DNA of 64,000 nucleotides. Origin: Paenibacillus profundus (GTDB taxonomy: Bacteria; Bacillota; Bacilli; Paenibacillales; Paenibacillaceae). Position 1 is the first letter of the stretch. Every line of letters starts with the position of its first letter. Below are positions 17,807-25,964 of this stretch, one piece after another. The stretch is taken from positions 248,168 through 312,167 of the forward strand of contig NZ_JAJNBZ010000003.1 of NCBI RefSeq assembly GCF_021369635.1, read 5' to 3'. A model generated the notes under the pieces. The model ran no database searches. It saw only the letters and a program-made list of their open reading frames with translations, and had not been told where the DNA came from. The position numbers were made by a program, and so were the translations under genes.

Positions 17807-18331
17807 ATGTCTGTTATTCGAGTTAGAGACAACAAGGATTACATCGAAATCAGCTTTGAAGATATTAAAAAATACCATGGCGGACTGGCCCTCATGGCTA
17901 TCGCTGTTGCTTTCCGCGTGCAGCAAGCCGCCATACGTGAATTGTTCGGCACGGAACCGCCGCAGCGCAGCATGCTCAGCGTCCTATCCGGCCATGCAGG
18001 CCCCGGATTTCGCGATGCGTTTGAATTCGTTACTCGTGCTGTTACACGCGGGGCTTACACGGTGGATGTCCATTACCCGGCAGCTCAATACGACCCGCAT
18101 CGCACCCAGTCCTACGCCTTTGTTATCTCGACCACAGAAGGCGCAGCTGTTGAAGTCGCGTTGAAGGACAACTTCCTTCCGCTTCAGTTCTACGACTACT
18201 TGGCAAAAGGCCGCAGCAAAGCGATGACTACGCAGGATGTCGAGCAATTTGACAAGCTGAAGCTCGAGCTTTCTCAGCAAGCGTTGGCTTTGCCACAGGA
18301 AGAGCTGCTCACTGTGAAGCGCCTCTCGTAA
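17807..18331 (+). CDS. Possible FmdE-like protein
   Basis: 174 residues starting MSVIRVRDNKDYIEI, chosen for the TTTTGGAGG site just upstream. The blocks KYHGGLALMAIAVAFRVQQA and VLSGHAGPGFRDAFEF resemble the metal-binding FmdE fold (YHGHLCPGLALGYR in typical members), although the usual Cys is missing in the first block. It follows the LysR gene by 51 bases and is likely under the same Fur-box promoter. A metal-handling or metalloenzyme-accessory role fits the context but is inference. It could also be an unrelated conserved protein. Confidence 0.6.
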   Translation: MSVIRVRDNKDYIEISFEDIKKYHGGLALMAIAVAFRVQQAAIRELFGTEPPQRSMLSVLSGHAGPGFRDAFEFVTRAVTRGAYTVDVHYPAAQYDPHRTQSYAFVISTTEGAAVEVALKDNFLPLQFYDYLAKGRSKAMTTQDVEQFDKLKLELSQQALALPQEELLTVKRLS

Positions 18332-18400
18332 ATTCAATGGCTGGCAGCAATTGCTGAACCTGCGGAAGTCGCAGCTTGTCATGGGCAAGTCAACCACAGC

Positions 18401-18450
18401 AAAAAAAGCGTGCAAGAAGCTCTGACAGCAATCAGAAGCCTCCTGCACGC
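18401..18450. terminator. Bidirectional terminator
   Basis: Strong stem GCGTGCAAGAAGCTCTGA against TCAGAAGCCTCCTGCACGC with a short loop. A seven-A run precedes it (T run for the leftward CDF gene) and TTTTCATTTT follows it (for the rightward LysR unit). Two convergent units end here. Confidence 0.85.
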
Positions 18451-18482
18451 TTTTCATTTTCATCTATATGATGATGTGGTCC

Positions 18483-19403
18483 TCAATGTGCCGCTCGTCC
18501 CTGCAGATTTCCCGAATTCGTCGCCGTTCCCGTATCCATCGGCTCCACATGCACGTGCACATGCGTAATATTGTGCTTGCGCTTCATGCTTTGCTCGATA
18601 TCATCGCAGATTTGATGGCCTTCGATAAGGCTCAGCTTCGGATCGACCTGCACGACCACATCCACGAGGACAAGGCTTCCATGCAGACGCGCCTTCACTT
18701 CACGGATAGCCCGCACGCCTTCCGTGCCCGCCACCGTCTTGCGCAGCCGCTCCAGATGCGCTTCATCAAAGCCGTCGGTTAACGTATGTGTCGTCTCGCG
18801 GAAAATATCCCATGCCGTTTTGCAAATCAATACGCCAACCGACAAAGCCGCTAACGGATCAAGCCAAGGCAGCCCAATCTGGGAGCCGAAGATGCCTATC
18901 GCCGCCCCGATGCTGACGAGCGCATCAGAACGGTTATCCTGTGCAGCCGCCATCAAGGCTTGATTGCGGATACGTTCCGCCAGCCGCTTATTATACTGGT
19001 ACACGACGAACATGACCGCTCCACACACGACAGCCACCCATCCGGTAATCGGATTGGGCGTCGATGACTCGCCGTTGAATAGGGATCCAATCGTGGACAG
19101 GATAACCTGTATGCCGACAGTCGCCATAATAAATGAGGCAATGAGCGCAGCAATCGTCTCCGCGCGCAAATGACCGTATGGATGATCGCGATCCGGCGGC
19201 TTTTGGGAGATTCTTAAGCCTATGAGAACAGCCATGGAGGCAACAATATCGGTCAAGTTATTCCAACCATCCGCTTGCAGCGCCTTCGACTGATAATAGA
19301 ATCCAATGGTCAGCTTCAATGCAGATAAGGCAATATAGGCAGCGATGCTAATCCATGCTCCCTTTTCCCCTTGCTTCATGTCCGCATATACGTCTGCGCT
19401 CAT
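18483..19403 (-). CDS. Cation diffusion facilitator exporter, manganese-type motifs
   Basis: 306 residues from the start MSADVYADMKQGEKGAW, preceded by GGGAGGG; a longer start at 19424 would overlap that site. Six membrane spans and a C-terminal cytoplasmic ferredoxin-like domain fit the CDF family. The metal motifs are NNLTD in span 2 (NxxxD) and DNRSD in span 5 (DxxxD), the pattern of the manganese-exporting group (MneP/MneS-like), whereas zinc exporters have HxxxD. The His-rich C-terminal stretch (KRKHNITHVHVHVEP) is also typical. It likely exports Mn(II), possibly Fe(II), by proton exchange. It converges on the Fur-controlled LysR unit. Confidence 0.88.
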   Translation of the reverse strand: MSADVYADMKQGEKGAWISIAAYIALSALKLTIGFYYQSKALQADGWNNLTDIVASMAVLIGLRISQKPPDRDHPYGHLRAETIAALIASFIMATVGIQVILSTIGSLFNGESSTPNPITGWVAVVCGAVMFVVYQYNKRLAERIRNQALMAAAQDNRSDALVSIGAAIGIFGSQIGLPWLDPLAALSVGVLICKTAWDIFRETTHTLTDGFDEAHLERLRKTVAGTEGVRAIREVKARLHGSLVLVDVVVQVDPKLSLIEGHQICDDIEQSMKRKHNITHVHVHVEPMDTGTATNSGNLQGRAAH

Positions 19404-19649
19404 GTTATACCCTCCCCGCACCATTTACCCGAAAACGATATAGGATATAAAAAAGTTTTCTTCCCCTCACAATTCACAATAGCTGAAAGGTTAACTTTTT
19501 TATGTTCATGATTTCATTTACATTTTTTCGGATCCCTATCTTAACAGACCGATTCCGTGTGGGTCTAGAGAAACAGTGTTGACCCCTGAAACAACTCTTG
19601 AACCGGCAAAAACCTGTTGCTTCTGGTTAGAAAAGTTGAGTCTGCTAAG
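19404..19649. other. Intergenic region between the CDF gene and the tail module
   Basis: Holds the CDF promoter side and the boundary of the phage-tail module. No tRNA, integrase remnant or obvious attachment-site duplication was found here. Confidence 0.4.
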
Positions 19650-19672
19650 AAAAGTTGCTAGGGGGCAACAAC
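19650..19672 (-). terminator. Weak terminator at the end of the tail operon
   Basis: Short stem GTTGC/GCAAC with a CCCCTA loop followed by TTTTCTT on the minus strand, about 50 bases past the endolysin stop. Confidence 0.4.
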
Positions 19673-19723
19673 GCCCCATCTAGATAGGATGTGCTTCGGG
19701 GAGGACAAGTATACCCGAGGTAA

Positions 19724-20425
19724 TTAGATAACGTAGGTCTTCAACTGCTGTGCGTCCCATTTGACCTTGCGCCCGCAGCCAGAGGCCAGTTCGCGGACAG
19801 GGGCGTACACTTTGCCGTCAATGAGGTAGCCTGTCATCGCTATCGATGAAGTTGAGGCAGCATTTCCTTGCAGCTCGATGTGAACTTGGCGGACGGGAAC
19901 GTTGTGCGGTTCGTTAGAGCGGGCTGTGGCTTCATGCTCCCGCAGACACTGCTCAACGAGCGCCATGAACTGCTGCCACTGCGGCAGGAGGCGGGAGGGG
20001 CATGCTTTCCCGCTCCAATGGCGGTGCGGCACGATGCGCTCCAGCGGAATGCCGTGCTTCTGCGACAGCATCGCAATCAGCTGAGCCGCATTGCTCCATG
20101 CCTTAGGCTCGTCCATCCCAGCGTACATGCATATCTCGACGCCAATGGATAGCGCATTGCCGGGACCCGCTCCATCGCCCGCGTGCCACCCCTGCTCGTC
20201 ATCACGTAAATGCTGATATACGGAGCAATCGTCCACCGTGTAATGCCAGCTTTTCTGCGCTCCGCCGCTGCCGTTCAAAATATAGCGCGCATGCGCCTCC
20301 GCCGTCGCCCCCGGATCCGTGTTGTCCGTATTATGCACCGTAATGTACATCGGCTTCATCGGACGGCTTGGCTTGTTCGGCCTTCCATCAGGCAGAAGGC
20401 GCTGCTTAACCTCGATGCTCATCAT
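19724..20425 (-). CDS. Phage-type N-acetylmuramoyl-L-alanine amidase (endolysin)
   Basis: 233 residues. Residues 20-165 form an Amidase_2 domain with zinc ligands in ITVHNTDNT, GWHAGDG and HRHWSGKACP and the conserved VEIC strand. The C-terminal 70 residues (GYLIDGKVYAPVRELASGCG) look like the copper-amine-oxidase-N/stalk-homology module common in Paenibacillus secreted proteins, here perhaps for wall binding. It cuts the amide bond between MurNAc and the peptide stem. There is no signal peptide, as expected for a holin-dependent enzyme; the holin gene overlaps its start by 20 bases. AAAGGAGG precedes the ATG. Confidence 0.92.
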   Translation of the reverse strand: MMSIEVKQRLLPDGRPNKPSRPMKPMYITVHNTDNTDPGATAEAHARYILNGSGGAQKSWHYTVDDCSVYQHLRDDEQGWHAGDGAGPGNALSIGVEICMYAGMDEPKAWSNAAQLIAMLSQKHGIPLERIVPHRHWSGKACPSRLLPQWQQFMALVEQCLREHEATARSNEPHNVPVRQVHIELQGNAASTSSIAMTGYLIDGKVYAPVRELASGCGRKVKWDAQQLKTYVI

Positions 20426-20825
20426 TCATTCCTCCTTTGCCTTTCAGCACCTCGACCGCTTGACGAATTGCCGGTGGCAGCGGCACACCCATCCGCCCCC
20501 CGTTTTCAATAATCGATAGCAGCTCGTTGGCAATATAGAAAAAGATAGTCGCATCTCGCAGCAGATGCTGGTCCCCCAATACCGTGTCGATCTGATGCGC
20601 AATCGCGACAATCAGGAAAATAAACACCTTGCGCGCAATGCCGATGAGGCCAACGCTGCTGCGCAGCTTGCCCTCCGTTCCTGCGGCCATCACGCCAGTG
20701 GCGTAATCTACTACCGCGATGATGACCAATACTTGCAGCAACAATGGCCATCCGCCGAACAGCAAGGATGTGGTTCCCGCTGCCATCGCTACGCCTACTT
20801 TGAGCAGCACGTCGATTCGTTCCAT
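20406..20825 (-). CDS. Phage holin (TcdE/holin_4 family)
   Basis: 139 residues with three hydrophobic spans (about 8-28, 30-52 and 68-88). The pattern GTTSLLFGGWPLLLQVLVII, VDYATGVMAA and GLIGIARKVFIFLIVAIAHQ matches the Gram-positive holin_4 family that includes PBSX XhlB-like and TcdE proteins. It opens the membrane so the overlapping downstream amidase can reach the wall and release particles. GGAGG precedes the ATG. Confidence 0.9.
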   Translation of the reverse strand: MERIDVLLKVGVAMAAGTTSLLFGGWPLLLQVLVIIAVVDYATGVMAAGTEGKLRSSVGLIGIARKVFIFLIVAIAHQIDTVLGDQHLLRDATIFFYIANELLSIIENGGRMGVPLPPAIRQAVEVLKGKGGMNDEHRG

Positions 20826-20852
20826 TATGTTTCCTCCTTTCGAGAATAAAAG

Positions 20853-20876
20853 TGCCCCCGGCCGCAGCCGAGGGCA
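20853..20876 (-). terminator. Terminator between the fibre and lysis genes
   Basis: TGCCCCCGGC/GCCGAGGGCA stem with CTTTTATTC after it on the minus strand. It may limit readthrough from the structural genes into holin and endolysin. Confidence 0.6.
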
Positions 20877-21103
20877 TAAAAATAGCGCCTTTCACTTGGA
20901 AAAGCACTGTAGGTTAGCTATGCCTATGATAATATGCAATTTAATTAAGTGATTGTACTACCTGATGTAGGATCGAATCAGAAGCAACGAGGCCGGTAAA
21001 ACTATACAAACATACGTTTTAAAATTCATCATTTTATAGCAGTTAAGTGCATGTCTCTAATTAATGTTAGGGTTATAGGTCAGACACCTCTAACTTCCAC
21101 ATT
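20877..21103. other. Spacer between lysis and fibre genes
   Basis: About 230 AT-rich bases; a natural place for a separate lysis promoter, but no good -35/-10 pair was identified and no ORF is supported. Confidence 0.35.
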
Positions 21104-22210
21104 CTAGCCTGCAGTTATTTTACCACTAACTCTCCCTTTGAGGATTGTCTCATAAGTATAATTTCTACTAGGATAAAACTGATAACGCAACTTCATTGAC
21201 ACAGGGCCAGTTGTATCGAAATCATCAGGTATTGAACCTGAAATAATTTCAGTTTTCGCATCGCTGCTGCCTTGATAATAGCTTGTAGCTGTGTAATAAA
21301 TCTTTCTACCTTGTACGATAATATTTTGTGCATATCGATAGCTCCATATTCGGTTGTACTCCATGGCACTGATTGCCCGTTGTTTGCCATTCCGGTCTTC
21401 GAGATATGCTGCAAGACGCGTTTCGGAACTATCTTTGTTAAGTTGCGGATCAGAGTCAAGGTAAATACTTCCAGAAAATATAAAATAGTTTTTCATGCTC
21501 CCAATCGTTGCAACTGTATAAATGTATTCTCTAGTATTATCGTCAGTCCTCACTGTTGGAGCGTGCACTTGCTCGAATGACACTCCCTGTTCCACTGGCA
21601 CAATTTCAGTTTTAATTTGCCCAATCTTCCCTGCCAACTGATCAAACGTATCATTCGCGGATGCCGGGACTCCCTTGGCGTTGATGGCACCCGCGACTTT
21701 GTTTTTCGCGTCAACGCCAGATTGCTTTAGTTCTTCGTAATGGAGGGTTGTGAGTACGTCCCGCCAGATTGACCAACTAGTCTCAGTCTCAGTACGTGTG
21801 CGGTACATGATGCGTTGAGACGTGACCGATGTGAGTGTTTGGATAATGTACCCCCCTCGAGCGCACCTAACCTCTAATACCGTCCAATCCACATTTTGCG
21901 GGATGTTATGGTAATTTATGGAAGCTCCGAGTTGAAAAATACCTGTTTCTTTAAAATCGTTCAAGTCCGCATTTTTTGATGTCTTTTGTGTAAATGTGAA
22001 GGTTTGCAACCCATCTACATACCCCTTCGTGTTCGCCTCTGCTTGATTTGCCTTTGCTTGTGCTCCCGCGGGAGTTTCCTTTCCGTCCCAAGCAGCTGCA
22101 CGGGATTCCAACGTTTTCCCGTCTTCAAAGAAAGTCGTTTTTGCTTTTCCATGCGGATAATAATTGTTCCCTTGGTCGTCCTGTATCAAAATATTTCTAT
22201 TTTCAGCCAC
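21104..22210 (-). CDS. Tail fibre protein with pyocin-knob domain
   Basis: 368 residues from GTG at 22210, chosen because GGAGG lies eight bases ahead; a GTG at 22219 overlaps that site. The N-terminal part carries PHGKAKTTFFEDGKTLESRA, a common start of tail-fibre proteins. Residues 75-150 form a pyocin-knob-like module (TGIFQLGASINYHN, GGYIIQTLTSV, RIMYRTRTETETSWSIWRDV). The rest, with NAKGVPASANDTFDQLAGKI, is probably the receptor-binding beta-rich tip. This is the likely specificity determinant of the particle, made together with the collagen-like protein upstream. Confidence 0.82.
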   Translation of the reverse strand: MAENRNILIQDDQGNNYYPHGKAKTTFFEDGKTLESRAAAWDGKETPAGAQAKANQAEANTKGYVDGLQTFTFTQKTSKNADLNDFKETGIFQLGASINYHNIPQNVDWTVLEVRCARGGYIIQTLTSVTSQRIMYRTRTETETSWSIWRDVLTTLHYEELKQSGVDAKNKVAGAINAKGVPASANDTFDQLAGKIGQIKTEIVPVEQGVSFEQVHAPTVRTDDNTREYIYTVATIGSMKNYFIFSGSIYLDSDPQLNKDSSETRLAAYLEDRNGKQRAISAMEYNRIWSYRYAQNIIVQGRKIYYTATSYYQGSSDAKTEIISGSIPDDFDTTGPVSMKLRYQFYPSRNYTYETILKGRVSGKITAG

Positions 22211-22222
22211 TCTTCGCACCTC

Positions 22223-23038
22223 CTATTGCTTTTTGAAGAAGATTTTAACTTGTTGCGCTGCGCCAATACTTGTTCCGTATTTCACGCTATCACCCGGTTC
22301 CCCTTTATCGCCTTTTGCACCCGTGTCTCCTTTCGGACCTTGAACTCCTTTTTGCCCAGTGTCGCCCTTCGCTCCCTGAGCGCCAGGCTCACCTTTATCG
22401 CCTTTCGGTCCCTGTGCTCCTGTTGCACCTGTGCCTCCCTTCAGGCCTTGGGCACCTTGGAGTCCCTGAGCTCCCGTTGCTCCCTTTAAGTTGCCACGTT
22501 TTGTCCAAGTTGTAGCTGCCGTCTTCTCATATACGTCACCATTTGCCGTATTCAGAGCCCAGTCGCCCACAGCGCCGAGCGAAGCTGCTGGTACTGCCAC
22601 CACGTTGTGCATTTTAGAGCCGTCGTTGCCTTTCGGTCCTTGCGCCCCTGCTGCTCCGGTATCACCTTTTGGCCCAGCTGCTCCCGCAGCGCCTTTGTCT
22701 CCTTTTGGACCAACAGCCCCTTGTGGACCCGTCTCACCCTTATCACCTTTATCGCCCTTCGGCCCTGCTGGTCCCTGTGCCCCCACGTCTCCTTTGTCGC
22801 CTTTATCACCTTTTGGACCTGAGAGCCCTTGTTGGCCCGTTTCACCCCTGTCACCCTTATCGCCTTTTGGACCCGCAGCTCCTTGTGGACCTTTTTGCAG
22901 GACTAAATTCTCAAGATACGCTTGTAGATTTTGTCCGCTTTGCATCAATACCGCTCGTGCTTCCGTTTCAGGCACTACCGTTTCGAGCACTTGCCCATTC
23001 TTCTCATCTAGAAGTTGAATCTGTATGATGTTAGCCAT
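22223..23038 (-). CDS. Collagen-like fibre protein
   Basis: 271 residues. Residues 1-48 are a short globular head (MANIIQIQLLDEKNGQVLET). Residues 49-141 are uninterrupted Gly-X-Y triplets such as GPKGDKGDRGETG. A globular interruption follows (about 142-185, HNVVAVPAASLGAVGDWALN), then a second triplet block to about 250. Such proteins form trimeric triple helices and serve as shafts in phage fibres. Directly downstream is the pyocin-knob fibre gene, so the two may form one composite fibre. AGGAGG precedes the ATG. Confidence 0.88.
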   Translation of the reverse strand: MANIIQIQLLDEKNGQVLETVVPETEARAVLMQSGQNLQAYLENLVLQKGPQGAAGPKGDKGDRGETGQQGLSGPKGDKGDKGDVGAQGPAGPKGDKGDKGETGPQGAVGPKGDKGAAGAAGPKGDTGAAGAQGPKGNDGSKMHNVVAVPAASLGAVGDWALNTANGDVYEKTAATTWTKRGNLKGATGAQGLQGAQGLKGGTGATGAQGPKGDKGEPGAQGAKGDTGQKGVQGPKGDTGAKGDKGEPGDSVKYGTSIGAAQQVKIFFKKQ

Positions 23039-23051
23039 ACGTCGTATCCTC

Positions 23052-23402
23052 CTATTTCAGTTTTATCCCCATCGTAGGCGATACTTTTATCGTTCCATCT
23101 GCCGGGGGAAGCGGAGCCAGATCGGAGATGCACCAGTAGAACGTCCCCTTTTTCCGCTCGGGAACCGGCGGCGGTGAAGATGTCACAACGATACTGGTCT
23201 TGTCGGCAATGACCTGCGTGATGTCTTCCTTCGAAACGGCGTTATTCTGCAGTTCTTCCAGCGCCTCATACGTCGTGTTCATATGCCAGTTCATCCAGGC
23301 CGCCGGCGGCTTGTCCATGACGTTGTAGCCTTCGGTAATTTTGGACTCCGGCGGGCGGATGCCTTGCTTCTTCCATTCGGGAAGCGGTTTTTGAAATGCC
23401 AT
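23052..23402 (-). CDS. Small tail-fibre-associated protein, unknown
   Basis: 116 residues from MAFQKPLPEWKKQGIRPP, chosen for GAGGAGGG eight bases upstream. It contains PAAWMNWHMNTTYEALEELQ, a pattern seen at the start of many phage fibre or baseplate-attachment proteins, then SSPPPVPERKKGTFYWCISD. It probably connects the fibre to the baseplate, judged by its place between the baseplate and fibre genes. Confidence 0.7.
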   Translation of the reverse strand: MAFQKPLPEWKKQGIRPPESKITEGYNVMDKPPAAWMNWHMNTTYEALEELQNNAVSKEDITQVIADKTSIVVTSSPPPVPERKKGTFYWCISDLAPLPPADGTIKVSPTMGIKLK

Positions 23403-23469
23403 CGTGTAATCCCTCCTCATTTATTCATGACGGCAGTATGCCGTCGATACCATACCCGCTCCAGCACCG

Positions 23470-24108
23470 CTAGATCGGTATCGCATAATCATTCCCCGGC
23501 ACGTACATATCCCCGAGTGTGCCGCCCACGGTCATTGCCTCGTCGGCGAGGCCATGCTCGTCCCGCTCCAGCGAATCGTACACCGACGACAGCGCAAAGG
23601 TGCCGGTCAGTTCAACCTGACCAACGCGCACCCCGGCGGCGACGAGGCGCTCGACGAGCGAGACGAACTGCGACGGGCTCAAGCCCATGCCGCTCAGCTT
23701 CTCGTACGGCACCTCGTTCACGTGAATCGCCGCCGGCTCGGGGTTGACCGGGTCGTTGTACCGCTCGGACAAGCGGAACTCGCCCGGCTCCGCGTTCAAG
23801 GCCAGCGCCAGCACCTCGATGACCGAATCGAGGTTGCCGCTCGCGTTCATGCGCGCCAGCTTGGAGCGCAACAGCAGCCGGTACACCTCGTCCGTCGCCT
23901 GGCCGCGCGGCTGCCCGAGATTGCCGCCGATCATGTCGAGCGTCGCTCCCTCCGCCTGCTCGATGCTCTTCCAAGCGGACATACGCTGCACCGTCGCGCC
24001 AATCTCATTTATCTGCTGCAGCCACACATCGACCAGAATGGCGAAGCGGCTGCCTTCCTTCGCGATGACATCAGGCAACATAGCCATCACGTCGTTCAGC
24101 TTAAACAT
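23470..24108 (-). CDS. Tail protein of the DUF2612/DUF2313 (XkdU-position) type
   Basis: 212 residues. The block LDMIGGNLGQPRGQATDEVY followed by RLLLRSKLARMNASGNLDSV resembles the DUF2612 baseplate-edge proteins that sit after gp47 in contractile phages, the position of XkdU in PBSX. The gene overlaps the gp47 gene by eight bases. It probably attaches fibres to the baseplate wedge. The stretch is GC-richer than its neighbours. Confidence 0.8.
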   Translation of the reverse strand: MFKLNDVMAMLPDVIAKEGSRFAILVDVWLQQINEIGATVQRMSAWKSIEQAEGATLDMIGGNLGQPRGQATDEVYRLLLRSKLARMNASGNLDSVIEVLALALNAEPGEFRLSERYNDPVNPEPAAIHVNEVPYEKLSGMGLSPSQFVSLVERLVAAGVRVGQVELTGTFALSSVYDSLERDEHGLADEAMTVGGTLGDMYVPGNDYAIPI

Positions 24109-25285
24109 GGGTCACCGCCACCTTGATCCGCTCCGGCGCCACCCGCGCCACGTGATACAGCGGAATGTCCACATTGCCGCTCACATATTCGCCATCCGCC
24201 AGCTTCACCTTCAAGTCCATCACTTCCTCGACGCCGATCACATTTTGCACCGCCGTCAGCAAACGGCTGTACACGATGCGCGAGCCTTGCGCCAGCCCCG
24301 TGTAATCCTGCTGGTCGGCGCCAATGCCGCCGATGTACTGTGCAATCGCCGTCACAATGTCCTCCATGCCGCGCGCCGGGAACGTCGGATTGGCCGACAC
24401 CGCCGCCTCCACGTGCACGTCCAGCATCGTCATGCGGCTGAACCTCACCTCATGCTCGCTCCCGCTCACGTCGCGAACCTGTACGCTTTCCGTGCCGTCC
24501 GTGCCGATTCCCGCCGCCTTCTTGTCGAAGATCGCCTTCGCAATCTGCTCCGACTGCCCGCCGTACACGTACGCGCGGACCGACTTAGGCGGAATGCCTT
24601 CCGCATCCGTATCCATCGTATTATTCACGCGAACCGAAGCCGACTTCACATCTGGCAGCTGCAGAAGCGCGGATACGATCGCATCGATCGTCGCTGCATG
24701 GCTGCCATCCCGCGCCGCACGCAGACGATCCCGGAACTCGACGTCATTTTCCCGCTCGCGTCCGTCGATCATGCCGCGGGCATTCGTCACGCCCGTCAGC
24801 TCCTTCACCGGATTCATCAGATCCGTGATGGATCCGGCCGGAACATTGCCGGATATTCCAGCCACCACCGCCGTCAAGTTTACCGTGCCGCGGCCTGCAT
24901 CATCCAGCGTGCATGCGGCTGTCGTCGTGAACCAGACTCCCGCCTTCGTCCCAACCTGCAGCCCCGCCTGAACCGTATAGCCCGCCGTCCCGCTCAGCTC
25001 AATCGAACCGTGGGCCGGCTGCTCCAGCTTGCGCCGCAGCCCGTAGAACACCGCCAACGCATCCAGCTGCACACCGGTCGCATATTGAATGTACGACTCG
25101 TGATAGACCTGCTCCACGTCCTCCCACAGCACCGACAAATGCCACGCAAACACCTGCAGCATCATGCCCAACGGCGACGTCTCCGACGTGTTGATATCCT
25201 GCCCGAGCCGTTTGCCCAGCTCAGATACCATTTCCTCATAAATATCGTTATACGTTTTGCGCTTCAAACCCGCTTCCGTCAGCAT
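24101..25285 (-). CDS. Baseplate J/gp47 family protein
   Basis: 394 residues. The N terminus has the family pattern TSETSPLGMMLQVFAWHLSV, GVQLDALAVFYGLRR and GTAGYTVQAGLQVGT. The middle has DGRERENDVEFRDRLRAARD, the best-known signature of the gp47/baseplate J family. It is a wedge component of contractile tails. It overlaps DUF2634/gp25 upstream by 38 bases and DUF2612 downstream by eight, showing dense coupling. Confidence 0.93.
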   Translation of the reverse strand: MLTEAGLKRKTYNDIYEEMVSELGKRLGQDINTSETSPLGMMLQVFAWHLSVLWEDVEQVYHESYIQYATGVQLDALAVFYGLRRKLEQPAHGSIELSGTAGYTVQAGLQVGTKAGVWFTTTAACTLDDAGRGTVNLTAVVAGISGNVPAGSITDLMNPVKELTGVTNARGMIDGRERENDVEFRDRLRAARDGSHAATIDAIVSALLQLPDVKSASVRVNNTMDTDAEGIPPKSVRAYVYGGQSEQIAKAIFDKKAAGIGTDGTESVQVRDVSGSEHEVRFSRMTMLDVHVEAAVSANPTFPARGMEDIVTAIAQYIGGIGADQQDYTGLAQGSRIVYSRLLTAVQNVIGVEEVMDLKVKLADGEYVSGNVDIPLYHVARVAPERIKVAVTHV

Positions 25286-25625
25286 AATTCAACTCAACCT
25301 CCTCTCCATCCGCACTCATCATGACGAGGCGCATAGACACCGTCCGCGCACGCTCGTCCCAGTCTATTTCCAATTCCTCCACCGACTGAATGCGGGGCTC
25401 CTCGGCCAGACAACGCATAACCGCCTCCCGGATGCTATCCTCGTCCACCTGCTTGCCCATCATTTGGTCATGGTCCAACCCCATGTCAGGCGCAAAAAAA
25501 TACTCGCCCAAACGAGTCCCCATCCGTACCCGCACCGACTGCGCCAGCTCTTCGCGCCCATCAATCCAAGCGATTTGCCCGTCAGACACCTGAATATCCC
25601 CGTCTTTCAAAGCCCAAGATTTCAT
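25248..25625 (-). CDS. DUF2634 (XkdS/gp25-like) baseplate wedge protein
   Basis: 125 residues from MKSWALKDGDIQVSDGQI. The motif GTRLGEYFFAPDMGLDHDQM and VELNYADG near the end fit the DUF2634/XkdS group, which fills the role of the T4 gp25 wedge core. The start overlaps the previous stop (ATGA type). A longer reading in the same frame to 25955 has no good start and covers the DUF2577 gene, so it was not used. Confidence 0.85.
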   Translation of the reverse strand: MKSWALKDGDIQVSDGQIAWIDGREELAQSVRVRMGTRLGEYFFAPDMGLDHDQMMGKQVDEDSIREAVMRCLAEEPRIQSVEELEIDWDERARTVSMRLVMMSADGEEVELNYADGSGFEAQNV

Positions 25626-25894
25626 TCGCCTGCCACCTTTCCCACGATAACGCCCCCGCCGCCATTCGTCTCCGTAAAAACGACCAGAACGCGGCTTCCA
25701 GCTTCCAAGACAACCTCGGATGCCTGCTGCACAACGGGCAGCTGATAGCGAATCAACCCGGCTTCCCCGTCCAGCTCCACATCGGCGTCTGCCGCTCCCA
25801 TGCGAATAATGGTGCCGAGCTGCGCGCCCGCCATGCCAGACAGCCTGTGATCCATCCATGCCTCCAATGCGCCGACCGCGCGATTGGCTCCCAT
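25622..25894 (-). CDS. DUF2577 (XkdR-like) tail protein
   Basis: 90 residues, starting MGANRAVGALEAWMDHRL. It fits the short DUF2577 proteins found between the hub and wedge genes of PBSX-like tails. AAAGGAGG precedes the ATG. It may be a spike- or hub-associated small protein; its precise job is not known. Confidence 0.8.
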   Translation of the reverse strand: MGANRAVGALEAWMDHRLSGMAGAQLGTIIRMGAADADVELDGEAGLIRYQLPVVQQASEVVLEAGSRVLVVFTETNGGGGVIVGKVAGE

Positions 25895-25964
25895 GGCGTC
25901 CCCTCCTTTCCCTCTCTAAAAAACGAACTTGCCAGCAAAACGACCGCGTAATCACTCCGCGGCC

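Noticed and set aside
23744-25324. Open frame of over 500 codons on the plus strand
   Set aside because: Arg/His-rich antisense reading of the gp47 and DUF2612 genes; no SD and no family likeness.
25248-25955. Long reading of the DUF2634 frame (235 codons)
   Set aside because: The added N terminus overlaps the whole DUF2577 gene and is Arg/Gly-rich noise; ATG at 25625 with an ATGA overlap is the natural start.
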